This document shows positions 9,567 through 17,630 of a stretch of DNA of 64,000 nucleotides, in pieces. Below the pieces are notes generated by a model, which worked only from the letters and a program-made list of their open reading frames with translations, did not search any database and was not told the origin of the DNA. The stretch is from assembly GCA_003282825.1 (NCBI GenBank), contig QBYM01000007.1, forward strand, positions 1 through 64,000, written 5' to 3'. The stretch's first letter is position 1; every line of letters begins with the position of its first letter. Source of the DNA: Pelagibacteraceae bacterium AG-325-J17. Lineage in GTDB: Bacteria > Pseudomonadota > Alphaproteobacteria > Pelagibacterales > Pelagibacteraceae. The translations under genes and the position numbers were made by a program.

Positions 9567-10547
9567 TTAAATAACTCCTAGTTTTTTCATAAGAGCTGTC
9601 ATTTCTTTAGTTTGTGTTTTTAAAAATTTCACAAACTTTTTGTCTGGATTATAAATATTAACCCAAGCATTTCTTGCTCTAACTGCTTCCCATTCAGGAG
9701 TTTTTTGTACATCGCCTAGCATTTTAGCAATAGTTTTTTTGTCTTTGCTACTCATTCCTGGGGGTCCAAAAAATCCTCTCCAGTTAACGAATTGTACATC
9801 GTATCCTTGTTCTTTAAGTGTAGGTGCATCAGGTGCATCTGAAACTCTATCAGGTGCAGTAATACCAATAATTCTTACTTGGTCTCTTGCACCCATAAGT
9901 TCACCTAAACCTGTAGAAATAATTTGAGTTTCTCCAGATAAAAGTCCAGCTAATGCTTTACCACCTGCATCATAAGGAATATAGGCTACATCATTTGGAT
10001 TTGCTCCAGCAGCTTGAAAAGCTAAAGCGCCAATTAAATGGTCCATACTTCCTCTAACAGACCCACCAGCCATTTTAATTGAATTGGGATCTGCTTTATA
10101 AGCTTTCACAACATCTTCAAAGTTTTTGTAAGGTGAGTTTTTAGCGACTGCAATTGCTCCATAGTCACCAATTACTCCAGCAATTGGCACAACATCTTTA
10201 TAAGATAAAGTTCCACTGCCACTTACGTAACCTTTGTGTCTTGTAATTGATCTTAAAACCAATGGTGTTGATTGTACTAAAACAGTATTTTCTGGCTTAG
10301 TATTGATCATGTAAGCAAGTGCTTTACCTCCACCACCACCTGACATATTTTCAAATGATGCACTTTTTAAGAAACCAGCTTTTGTTAAGGCCTCTCCAGT
10401 ACCTCTAGCAGTTCCATCCCAACCGCCTCCAGCTCCACCACCAATTACAAAATGAATTTTATCAATCGCAATCGAGTTCGTCGCTGTTGCCGAGATTAAA
10501 AGAATTGCTGAAAATAATACTGAAATTATTTTTTTTAATTTAATCAT
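9567..10547 (-). CDS. tctC: Tripartite tricarboxylate transporter substrate-binding protein TctC/Bug (system 1)
   Basis: 326 residues with a signal peptide (KLKKIISVLFSAILLISATATNS). The mature protein has the Bug-family marks: FVIGGGAGGGWDGTARG in the first ligand loop, where other family members have a P-G-GG-D motif, and IPYDAGGKALAGLLSGE in the second. An Asp that often contacts the ligand carboxylate is at the GGGWDG position. It is the periplasmic receptor of the tctCBA operon; which acid it binds is unknown. Confidence 0.92.
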   Translation of the reverse strand: MIKLKKIISVLFSAILLISATATNSIAIDKIHFVIGGGAGGGWDGTARGTGEALTKAGFLKSASFENMSGGGGGKALAYMINTKPENTVLVQSTPLVLRSITRHKGYVSGSGTLSYKDVVPIAGVIGDYGAIAVAKNSPYKNFEDVVKAYKADPNSIKMAGGSVRGSMDHLIGALAFQAAGANPNDVAYIPYDAGGKALAGLLSGETQIISTGLGELMGARDQVRIIGITAPDRVSDAPDAPTLKEQGYDVQFVNWRGFFGPPGMSSKDKKTIAKMLGDVQKTPEWEAVRARNAWVNIYNPDKKFVKFLKTQTKEMTALMKKLGVI

Positions 10548-10557
10548 TATTTATTTT

Positions 10558-10563
10558 CCTCTC
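10558..10563 (-). promoter_or_regulatory. Ribosome binding site GAGAGG of tctC1
   Basis: GAGAGG on the minus strand, 10 nt before the ATG at 10547, a variant of the AGAGGG sites in front of the other binding proteins. Confidence 0.65.
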
Positions 10564-10647
10564 TTAATTTAAAAAATAATTATAATTACAGTATCAATTT
10601 GAATGCAACCTTAAATGTTTAAGCACAACTTTTAATTGAAATTAGAA

Positions 10648-12072
10648 TTATTTACTTAACAATCTACCTAAAATTCTAATGTCTTTTATTTTTTCTAAAT
10701 CTTTTACTAATTTAATTATTTTTTTTGATTTTAAGATTGGCCATTTAGCAAATTCAGCGCAACCTAAAAATTTATCTGCAACTTCGTCATAAGACATTGG
10801 AATAGCAGGACTTCCTTTTCCAAAATCTCCTCGACCAGATATTTTTTTTCCATTTTTTAGATAAATGTCTATTAGAGTTGTCATTTTATCATAACCTGCT
10901 GCTTCAGCCGTTTTATTTTTATAAAAATTAATTCTTCTCAACATTTTTTGTACATCAGATTTATTTATTCTTTTATCTTGATATTCTGGAATGTAAGCTC
11001 TTCTCTCAATTAACAAAATAGCCATTGAATATTCCATGCTAAATTTTGCTTGAAATTCGTTTTTGGGTCTGTGGTGAATAAGGGCATTTTGCATATTATG
11101 ATTAGTCCCTACATCAACCTTTAAAATTTGATCAGGTTTTATATTATATTTTTTAATTAACTCTAACATTTTTGTCATGCCTGGATGAGTTAAAGATCCG
11201 CATGGATGAGGCTTAATTGAAATACCTGGTTTTGAAAATGTCCATGGCTTACCAAGTTTACCTTTAATAGCGTTAATATCATAACCACCTCCATGAGCCT
11301 GGAAAAAACCCCTTGGAGACTCTAAAATTTTATCTGTTGATGACCATCCATAATTAGATAAATCACATGCGACTACACCACTTTCAGCTGCTCTTCCAGC
11401 ATGTAATGGTTTAGTCATGGTTCCAAAATTTTCTCTCAATCCAGCACTTAGAGATGCAGCGATACCAATAGATCTTAATGTTTTATCAAAACTATACTTT
11501 CTAATTTTTGAAGCAGCTGCTGCAGATGCAAATGTTCCACATGTTGCCGTAGAATGAAAGCCATGTTGATAATGCCTAGGTGACATTGCTTCTGAAATTT
11601 TACATTCTACATCAACGCCAATTAAGTAAGCATTAAGAAAATCTTTGCCATTTATCTTATGGATTTCACCTTCTGCAAATGCACTTGGTAAACACGGAGC
11701 AGTTGGATGTGTTAATAGTCCATATACCCTGTCTTTTGCTACAGCTAATTGAGTGTCATCATAATCATCTGAATGAATACCCACCCCGTTAGCCAAGGCA
11801 GCAAACTGACTTGGTAATTTCATTTTTGATCCTATAACAGTGGCTTTTCCTTTGGCTGAATTTTTTTTTATATGTTTAAAAAGATATTCCCCGGTCCTTG
11901 CAACCGAACCAGATAATGCAAGTCCAAAACCATCTAAAATATGTTTCTTTGCTAATTCAACTACATTTTTTGGAATATTATTATACTTGTTTTTGTAAAT
12001 AAATTTTGTGACATACCTAGTGAGATCTTTTCCTTTTTTTGATTTTATATTGGGGGTAAATGCTTTACTCAT
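10648..12072 (-). CDS. MmgE/PrpD family protein (2-methylcitrate dehydratase-like or decarboxylase-like)
   Basis: 474 residues, the usual family length. Characteristic segments are ALANGVGIHSDDYDDTQ (about 90-107), PTAPCLPSAFAEGE, QHGFHSTATCGTFASAAAASK and KPHPCGSLTHPGM. These surround the active site of the fold shared by 2-methylcitrate dehydratase, cis-aconitate decarboxylase and iminodisuccinate epimerase. The C-terminal third is the smaller second domain. It overlaps the second tctA by 8 bases and is last in that operon, so the imported tricarboxylate or branched acid may be its substrate. That link is inference. Confidence 0.88.
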   Translation of the reverse strand: MSKAFTPNIKSKKGKDLTRYVTKFIYKNKYNNIPKNVVELAKKHILDGFGLALSGSVARTGEYLFKHIKKNSAKGKATVIGSKMKLPSQFAALANGVGIHSDDYDDTQLAVAKDRVYGLLTHPTAPCLPSAFAEGEIHKINGKDFLNAYLIGVDVECKISEAMSPRHYQHGFHSTATCGTFASAAAASKIRKYSFDKTLRSIGIAASLSAGLRENFGTMTKPLHAGRAAESGVVACDLSNYGWSSTDKILESPRGFFQAHGGGYDINAIKGKLGKPWTFSKPGISIKPHPCGSLTHPGMTKMLELIKKYNIKPDQILKVDVGTNHNMQNALIHHRPKNEFQAKFSMEYSMAILLIERRAYIPEYQDKRINKSDVQKMLRRINFYKNKTAEAAGYDKMTTLIDIYLKNGKKISGRGDFGKGSPAIPMSYDEVADKFLGCAEFAKWPILKSKKIIKLVKDLEKIKDIRILGRLLSK

Positions 12073-13546
12073 CTTTTTTTCCTTTCATTATTAAATTTTT
12101 AATTGGTCTATAAAATAAACTTAAAAACGTTAATCCGAAAAATAATAGACATATTGGTCTTGTGAAAAACATGAAAATATTTTGATCGAATATAATTATA
12201 GATTGGGCTAAAGAATTTTCAACTAATTCCCCAAGAACTATACCCATTATTATTGGTGCAGGAGAAAAACCATATCTTCTTAAAAAAAATCCCATTACAC
12301 CAGAAATTAACATTATATAAACATCAACCATTGATTGAGACAAACCATATGATCCTACTAAACAGAAAACGAAAACAGACGGCCATAGATATCCTCTGGG
12401 TATAAGAGAAATTCTAGAAAAAATTTTTGCCCCCATAAGCCCAAAAATCAAGAAAATAAAATTAGCTAGAAGCATTCCATAAAATATTGTGTATAAAAGA
12501 TCTGGTTGTTGCTCAAACAAATAGGGTCCTGCTCTTAATCCATGAATTTGAAATCCACCAAGAATTACAGCTGTTGTAGCAGATCCTGGTATTCCAAGTG
12601 CCAGTGTGGGTATCATAGCTCCACCTGTTGCAGCATTATTTGCAGACTCAGGCGCAGCAACTCCTTCTATTTCCCCTTTTCCAAAATTTTCTTTATTCTT
12701 AGACCATCTTCTAGCTTCATTATAACCAATCATTGCACTAACAGTTCCTCCCTCAGCTGGCAAAATACCAATAAATGTTCCAATACCTGATGATCTTAGA
12801 ATTGATTTACCACAACTTTTAAATTCATTTATGGAAGGTAACTTAATTGCAGAGAATTTTATTCTTTCTAAGAATAGCTCACTTTTAGATGCTTGAACCA
12901 ATATTTCTGACATGGCAAATAATCCAATTAAGACCGGAACAAAGCTTATTCCCTCAAATAACTCATCAACTCCAAATGTAAATCTGGAAATTCCAGTTGT
13001 TAGATGAACACCAATAGTAGCAACAAATAATCCTATAAGACCTCCAATTAAATTTTTAACTGGTGATTTTGAACTTATGGAAGCCAGCATTGATAAACCA
13101 AATATGGCCAGTGCAAAATATTCTGGGGGGCCAAATTTGTATGCTATACGAGCTAATGTTGGAGCAAATGTAATTAAAACCATTAAAGATATCACGCCTC
13201 CAACAACACTTGATACTGCTGCCATACCAAGCGCTTTACCAGCTTGTCCCTTTTGGGCCATAGGAAAACCATCAAAAGCTGTAGCAGCTGCGGGTGGAGC
13301 TCCTGGTGCATTAATTAGTATTGCTGTTATTGAACCACCAAATGTACCACCACAATATAAAGCTGCCATTGCCGCAATTGCTTGACTCGGCTCAAGATAT
13401 ATTGTGAAAGGTAATAGTAACGCAATCGCCATTCCAGAACTAAGACCAGGTAAAGCTCCAATAAGAACTCCAGTGATAGTCGAACCCAAGATTAAAGCTA
13501 GTGTTTTTGCGTCTAATATTAATGAAATGTTAGAAAATATATCCAT
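12065..13546 (-). CDS. tctA: Tripartite tricarboxylate transporter, large membrane subunit TctA (system 2)
   Basis: 493 residues with about 12 membrane segments and the marks GALPGLSSGMAIALLLPF (near 32), LINAPGAPPAAATAFDGFP (near 78), GILPAEGGTVSAMIGY and AAPESANNAATGGAMIPTLALGIPGS. It is strikingly close along its whole length to the TctA of system 3 (57330-58796), far more than to system 1. Each carries FxRRYGFSxxPxIxGxxLGELVE near the end. It shares one base with tctB upstream and overlaps the MmgE/PrpD gene downstream. Confidence 0.93.
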   Translation of the reverse strand: MDIFSNISLILDAKTLALILGSTITGVLIGALPGLSSGMAIALLLPFTIYLEPSQAIAAMAALYCGGTFGGSITAILINAPGAPPAAATAFDGFPMAQKGQAGKALGMAAVSSVVGGVISLMVLITFAPTLARIAYKFGPPEYFALAIFGLSMLASISSKSPVKNLIGGLIGLFVATIGVHLTTGISRFTFGVDELFEGISFVPVLIGLFAMSEILVQASKSELFLERIKFSAIKLPSINEFKSCGKSILRSSGIGTFIGILPAEGGTVSAMIGYNEARRWSKNKENFGKGEIEGVAAPESANNAATGGAMIPTLALGIPGSATTAVILGGFQIHGLRAGPYLFEQQPDLLYTIFYGMLLANFIFLIFGLMGAKIFSRISLIPRGYLWPSVFVFCLVGSYGLSQSMVDVYIMLISGVMGFFLRRYGFSPAPIIMGIVLGELVENSLAQSIIIFDQNIFMFFTRPICLLFFGLTFLSLFYRPIKNLIMKGKKDE

Positions 13547-14010
13547 TAATAAAAATTCCTAATTATAAAATCCTCTAGAATTCCTTGTGGAAACTTCAAT
13601 TGCAGGACTAAAGTAAAAAAAACAAATACAAATATTGTCATGCAAAGAGAATATAAAGTAATTTTTAAATAATCTTTCCTTTGCCAAAGAATAGGTGTGA
13701 TTAAAGTAAAAAGAAATACAGATATTAAAAAACCTAATTTATCTGCAATCAAAACTATAAATAAAGTATATCCAAAAGTAATAAATGCGTTTCTTTTAAT
13801 GATATCTTTATTTTCTGATTTAAGTGATTTGTTTTGATAAATCTGAAAAAAACACAAAAAAATTATGAGTGAAAAAATTAACCTTGGCATCATTGTGGGT
13901 TGCATACCTTGTGCTAAAATTTCAGGAACTTCATCGAATGTAAATGTATAACCGAAAAGTATTAACGAAATGAATATTATTACACCTAAGATTTTAATAT
14001 CTTTTATCAT
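13546..14010 (-). CDS. tctB: Tripartite tricarboxylate transporter, small membrane subunit TctB (system 2)
   Basis: 154 residues with four hydrophobic segments. An FDEVPEILAQGMQPTMMPR segment follows the first helix, much like FDIVPPILNRGIQPATFPK in system 3. The stop codon shares one base with the tctA start. A perfect 10-base hairpin lies directly upstream, between it and tctC. Confidence 0.85.
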   Translation of the reverse strand: MIKDIKILGVIIFISLILFGYTFTFDEVPEILAQGMQPTMMPRLIFSLIIFLCFFQIYQNKSLKSENKDIIKRNAFITFGYTLFIVLIADKLGFLISVFLFTLITPILWQRKDYLKITLYSLCMTIFVFVFFTLVLQLKFPQGILEDFIIRNFY

Positions 14011-14019
14011 TAGAAAATA

Positions 14020-14046
14020 TCAACGGGAGTGTTCAACTCCCGTTGA
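14020..14046 (-). promoter_or_regulatory. Intercistronic hairpin between tctC2 and tctB2
   Basis: TCAACGGGAG and its exact complement CTCCCGTTGA are separated by 7 bases, within the 48-base gap between the tctC stop and the tctB start. There is no long T tract after it on the minus strand. It therefore looks more like an RNA-stabilising or processing stem than an efficient terminator. Confidence 0.6.
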
Positions 14047-14058
14047 ATATGAATGTAG

Positions 14059-15036
14059 TTATTTAGCTAAACCTAAACTTACTAAAGCTGCTCTTGCTTC
14101 TTTGTAAATTGATTTAATTTCAGTGTCCCAAGCTTTCGAGCCAGCAACACTAGATGAGTCTAAACCTGCACCTTGTAAATAGTTTTGATATACTGGGTGC
14201 TTCATAGCTTTTAGAAACCCTTTTTCAAGTTTATCAATTGCACTTTGAGGTGTACCTTTTAATACAACAACTCCTCTAACAGTTGCAAAAGATGCATTGA
14301 TACCTTTTTCTTTTAAAGTAGGAGTATCAGGGAGTGCAGCCATTCTTTGATCCGCCATAACAGCTAATACTCTTAATTCTCCAGCATCAAGTTGATCCTT
14401 ACCTTCATCTAGGTTAAGACCTGCAGCTTCAATTTGATTTCCTACCAAACTTGTCATAATTGCTCCACCACCCTCAAAAGGTACAAAAGCAATTTTAGTT
14501 TTTGCCTCTCTTGCAAAAATTAAACCTGAAATATGGTCAACACTTCCAACATTTGTTCCACCGTATTTAATGGGTTTTTTATTTCCAGCTTTAATCAAAT
14601 CCTCAATTGTTTTGTAAGGACTTTTAGCGTTTACGAAAATAACAATTGGATCAACTGTTGTTCTAGCAACTCCAACAAAATCATCTATTGTTAATGCAGC
14701 TTCACCTCTTGCCATTCTAAATAGATGAGTAGGTGTAATAGCTAAAACTGTATGACCATCTTTTGGCTTAGATTTAACATATGCCATGGCTTTGTTTCCA
14801 CTATCTCCCTTTTTTGGAGTTATATAAGCGTTATTTTTTAGATTTTTTCTTGTTCGAATTAATAACATTCTTGCTGTAGTGTCAGTTCCTCCACCTAAAC
14901 CAGCATGAGTTACAACTTCAATTGGTTTGGATGGGAAATCTGCAGCAATCGCAACAGTTGTGACTTGTCCCATACCCACTAGAGAAGTAACTACTAAAGC
15001 GAAGCATAAGAAAATACTTTGTATTTTTTTGATCAT
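14059..15036 (-). CDS. tctC: Tripartite tricarboxylate transporter substrate-binding protein TctC/Bug (system 2)
   Basis: 325 residues with a signal peptide ending near AIAADFPSKP. First ligand loop: VVTHAGLGGGTDTTARM. Second loop: VPFEGGGAIMTSLVGNQIEAAG. The HAGxGGGTDxTxRM form is shared with the system 3 protein and differs from system 1, so these two binding proteins are close paralogues. It is the first gene of the operon tctC-tctB-tctA-MmgE/PrpD. Confidence 0.92.
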   Translation of the reverse strand: MIKKIQSIFLCFALVVTSLVGMGQVTTVAIAADFPSKPIEVVTHAGLGGGTDTTARMLLIRTRKNLKNNAYITPKKGDSGNKAMAYVKSKPKDGHTVLAITPTHLFRMARGEAALTIDDFVGVARTTVDPIVIFVNAKSPYKTIEDLIKAGNKKPIKYGGTNVGSVDHISGLIFAREAKTKIAFVPFEGGGAIMTSLVGNQIEAAGLNLDEGKDQLDAGELRVLAVMADQRMAALPDTPTLKEKGINASFATVRGVVVLKGTPQSAIDKLEKGFLKAMKHPVYQNYLQGAGLDSSSVAGSKAWDTEIKSIYKEARAALVSLGLAK

Positions 15037-15042
15037 TTTTAT

Positions 15043-15048
15043 CCCTCT
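15043..15048 (-). promoter_or_regulatory. Ribosome binding site AGAGGG of tctC2
   Basis: AGAGGG on the minus strand, 6 nt before the ATG at 15036. Confidence 0.7.
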
Positions 15049-15176
15049 AATTAATTAATAATTCCAAAAATTAACCTTAAATAGAAACTTGAGTCAATAT
15101 GCAATATAGCTTAAAAAAATCTGTTAGTAATTAAAGTCTATTTTTTTGACTTATTTAATATAAACACTAATTATTA

Positions 15177-16256
15177 ATGTCTAATTTAAATATTTTTTTT
15201 ACGTTTTTCGAAATTTTAAAAGATTTAAAAAAAAGTTATAAAGCTTTATTTATAGGTATAATCGGTGGATATATTGGAACTTTAATAGGTTTGCCACTTC
15301 CCTGGCTACTCGGTTCATTAGGTCTAAATCTGTGTTTTGCTTTTACGAAATACGATATAATTTTTCCAACCAAATTATTAAATCCTGTCTTTTTAGTAGT
15401 AGGAATAATATTGGGTGGAACTTTAAATGTCACTTTATTATATAAGATACATTTATGGATTTATTCATCAGTAGCAATGCTAATATGTACTCTCATTAGC
15501 ACAATACTTGCTGGATATTATTTTTATAAGATTTGTAAATTTGAAAAGCTAGTATCTGTTCTTGCAGCGCTCCCCGGTGCATTCGTACCTATTTCTGCGG
15601 CTTTATTGGAATTTGGAAAAAAAAATGATTATAAAGGAGTGTTAATTCCACAAGCAACAAGAGTAATTTTCATTGTCAGTTTTGTCCCAATACTATTTAT
15701 AAACAATTTTGGGTTTTCTGAAATGACTGGTTATAACTTCACAAATATTTATGATGTAAGATATTTTTTTGAAATTACATTTCTAATTATTATTTGTGTA
15801 ATATTTGCTTTTTTCTTAAAGAAATTAAATATACCCTCACCATCATTAATTGGGGCAATGGCTCTATCAGGTTTTCTATATACATTTGAAATAGTAGATT
15901 CTAGATTTCCTAATACTTTTATAAATATAGCCTTTATATTTTTAGGGACAGCATTAGGAAGCAGACTCAATGGTTTGAAAATAAGAGAATTATTTTTTTT
16001 TATATTTCATGGAATAGTTGTAAGTACTATTTTAGTAATAGTTGCAATGATTACCGCTTACTTGTTGCAAGAATTTTTAGGATTTAACTTCATACCCACT
16101 TTCTTAAGTTTTGCCCCGGGTGGTATCCATGAAATGGTAGTAATTAGTGTCGCTTACAATATTGATCCAATATTCGTTAGTTATCATCATTTTCTAAGAA
16201 TTCTATCAATTGTGATTATTTTACCTTTTATTTTGAAAAAATTTAAAAAAAATTAA
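15177..16256 (+). CDS. AbrB family membrane protein (duplicated AbrB domain, putative transporter)
   Basis: 359 residues with about ten membrane segments in two similar halves. Each half holds an LPWLLGSLG- or IPSPSLIGAMALSG-type motif, a PGxxxP-type turn (ALPGAFVPISAALLEFG in the first half, APGGIHEMVVISVAY in the second) and the glycine-rich surroundings typical of the family called AbrB, sometimes mislabelled ammonia monooxygenase. The function is not established for most members; transport or regulation has been proposed. It diverges from tctC2 across 140 bases and ends 3 bases before the convergent GT9 gene. Confidence 0.85.
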   Translation: MSNLNIFFTFFEILKDLKKSYKALFIGIIGGYIGTLIGLPLPWLLGSLGLNLCFAFTKYDIIFPTKLLNPVFLVVGIILGGTLNVTLLYKIHLWIYSSVAMLICTLISTILAGYYFYKICKFEKLVSVLAALPGAFVPISAALLEFGKKNDYKGVLIPQATRVIFIVSFVPILFINNFGFSEMTGYNFTNIYDVRYFFEITFLIIICVIFAFFLKKLNIPSPSLIGAMALSGFLYTFEIVDSRFPNTFINIAFIFLGTALGSRLNGLKIRELFFFIFHGIVVSTILVIVAMITAYLLQEFLGFNFIPTFLSFAPGGIHEMVVISVAYNIDPIFVSYHHFLRILSIVIILPFILKKFKKN

Positions 16257-16259
16257 TAT

Positions 16260-17198
16260 TCAGATATTTTGTAAAATCCTTTCTAAAACTTTTTCAGCAC
16301 TTAAATTATTTAAATCTCCTACCTCAATTGCTTTAAAATTTTCTCTTTCAATACTAACTTTATACGCTGTTGTATGTTTTCCAAATAAAGTTAAACCTTT
16401 AGCTCCTACGTGAGCTGCAATGTGGGCAGGCCCTGTATCATTTGCTATAACAAAAGAGCTAGCTTTAATTATTGAAGTTAATTGAGAAATATCAAGAGCC
16501 CTACCATTATCTAATAAAGTTTGTGCATTAATTTCTTTAGCATCATTTATTTCCGAAGAACCTGGGGCAGTAACAATTTTATACTCATCACCAAATTTAT
16601 CTAAAATAAGTTTTATAAGATCATTATAATAAGGCCACTTTTTAATATTTAGATGAGGTGAGCAAAAAGGAAATAACAAAATAAATTTATTTAACCTGAA
16701 GTAATTTTTGATTTCACTAACATCAGAGCAAGCCCAACTAAAATCTGGATTTAATGTACATGAAGTTTTTAATCCTGAGGTTTGTAATTGATGATTAAAT
16801 CTATCTAAAACAGAATGTTTATCAAATTCTTTTTTATTTATCACTTCAGGTAAAGTTGTAATAGAGCTTGACCATATTTCTTTTTTTGCTTTTGGAAAAA
16901 GAATATTTTTATAAAAATTTGTTCTAGATGAATTTTGAAGATCAAAAATTTTGGAAAACTTATATTTTTTAATTTCTCTCATTAAAAAATACAGATAAAT
17001 CAAATTATATTTAGGTAACCTTTTGTCTATAATTACTTCATGAATAAAAGAATTCTTTTTAAATAATTCACTATAAGGTTTCGTGGTTAATAAATAAATT
17101 TGATCATTTTTATGGTTTTCAGATATGTCTTGAATTGCCCCACTCGCTTGAGCTATATCTCCTAAAGAACCATGTTTAATAATTAAAATATTAGACAT
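16260..17198 (-). CDS. Glycosyltransferase family 9 (heptosyltransferase-like)
   Basis: 312 residues. The start ILIIKHGSLGDIAQASGAIQDI is the GT9 N-terminal motif, with Asp14 at the catalytic position (the GDI of heptosyltransferases). The C-terminal ANDTGPAHIAAHVGAKGLTLFGK is the ADP-heptose binding signature. It likely works on lipopolysaccharide core assembly at the inner membrane. It lies head to head with a DUF6165 gene; a second, quite different GT9 is at 38155-39144. Confidence 0.88.
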   Translation of the reverse strand: MSNILIIKHGSLGDIAQASGAIQDISENHKNDQIYLLTTKPYSELFKKNSFIHEVIIDKRLPKYNLIYLYFLMREIKKYKFSKIFDLQNSSRTNFYKNILFPKAKKEIWSSSITTLPEVINKKEFDKHSVLDRFNHQLQTSGLKTSCTLNPDFSWACSDVSEIKNYFRLNKFILLFPFCSPHLNIKKWPYYNDLIKLILDKFGDEYKIVTAPGSSEINDAKEINAQTLLDNGRALDISQLTSIIKASSFVIANDTGPAHIAAHVGAKGLTLFGKHTTAYKVSIERENFKAIEVGDLNNLSAEKVLERILQNI

Positions 17199-17230
17199 AT
17201 TTATAACAAGATAACACAGTATTATATTTT

Positions 17231-17620
17231 ATGAATAAAATTATAGTAGAAGTATCTATTGGAGAGCTTTTAGATAAAATTTCAATTTTGGAAATCAAAC
17301 AAGAAAAAATTAAAGATCCAGAAAAACTTAGATTTATATCAAACGAACATTCAATATTAAAAAAACAATTAAATGATAATGTAAAATCTGACGATAAGAT
17401 TAAGGATTTATTTCAGTCATTAAAAGATATAAATACAAAATTGTGGGTTATTGAAGATGATAAGAGACAATGTGAAAAAGTTAAAGATTTTGGGGAAAAA
17501 TTTATTAAACTCTCAAGAGACGTTCATTTTTTAAATGATGACCGTGCTAAAATTAAATTAGAAATTAACAATTACTCAGGTTCTGCAATCAAAGAAATTA
17601 AAGAATATACTAGTTATTAA
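17231..17620 (+). CDS. DUF6165 family protein
   Basis: 129 residues, soluble, rich in Lys, Glu and Asp, helical throughout. The opening VEVSIGELLDKISILEIKQEKI is the family signature of a group of unknown function commonly found near glycosyltransferase genes. The adjacent GT9 gene, 32 bases away and divergent, fits that habit. No catalytic motif is visible. Confidence 0.75.
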   Translation: MNKIIVEVSIGELLDKISILEIKQEKIKDPEKLRFISNEHSILKKQLNDNVKSDDKIKDLFQSLKDINTKLWVIEDDKRQCEKVKDFGEKFIKLSRDVHFLNDDRAKIKLEINNYSGSAIKEIKEYTSY

Positions 17621-17630
17621 TTAATAGATC

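Noticed and set aside
12542..13385. Plus-strand ORFs inside tctA2
   Set aside because: They are antisense shadows of a conserved membrane protein and have no family features of their own.
15146..15174. TTGACT promoter for the AbrB-family gene
   Set aside because: A -10 at the proper distance would place the transcript start at or after the ATG, so the pair is doubtful.
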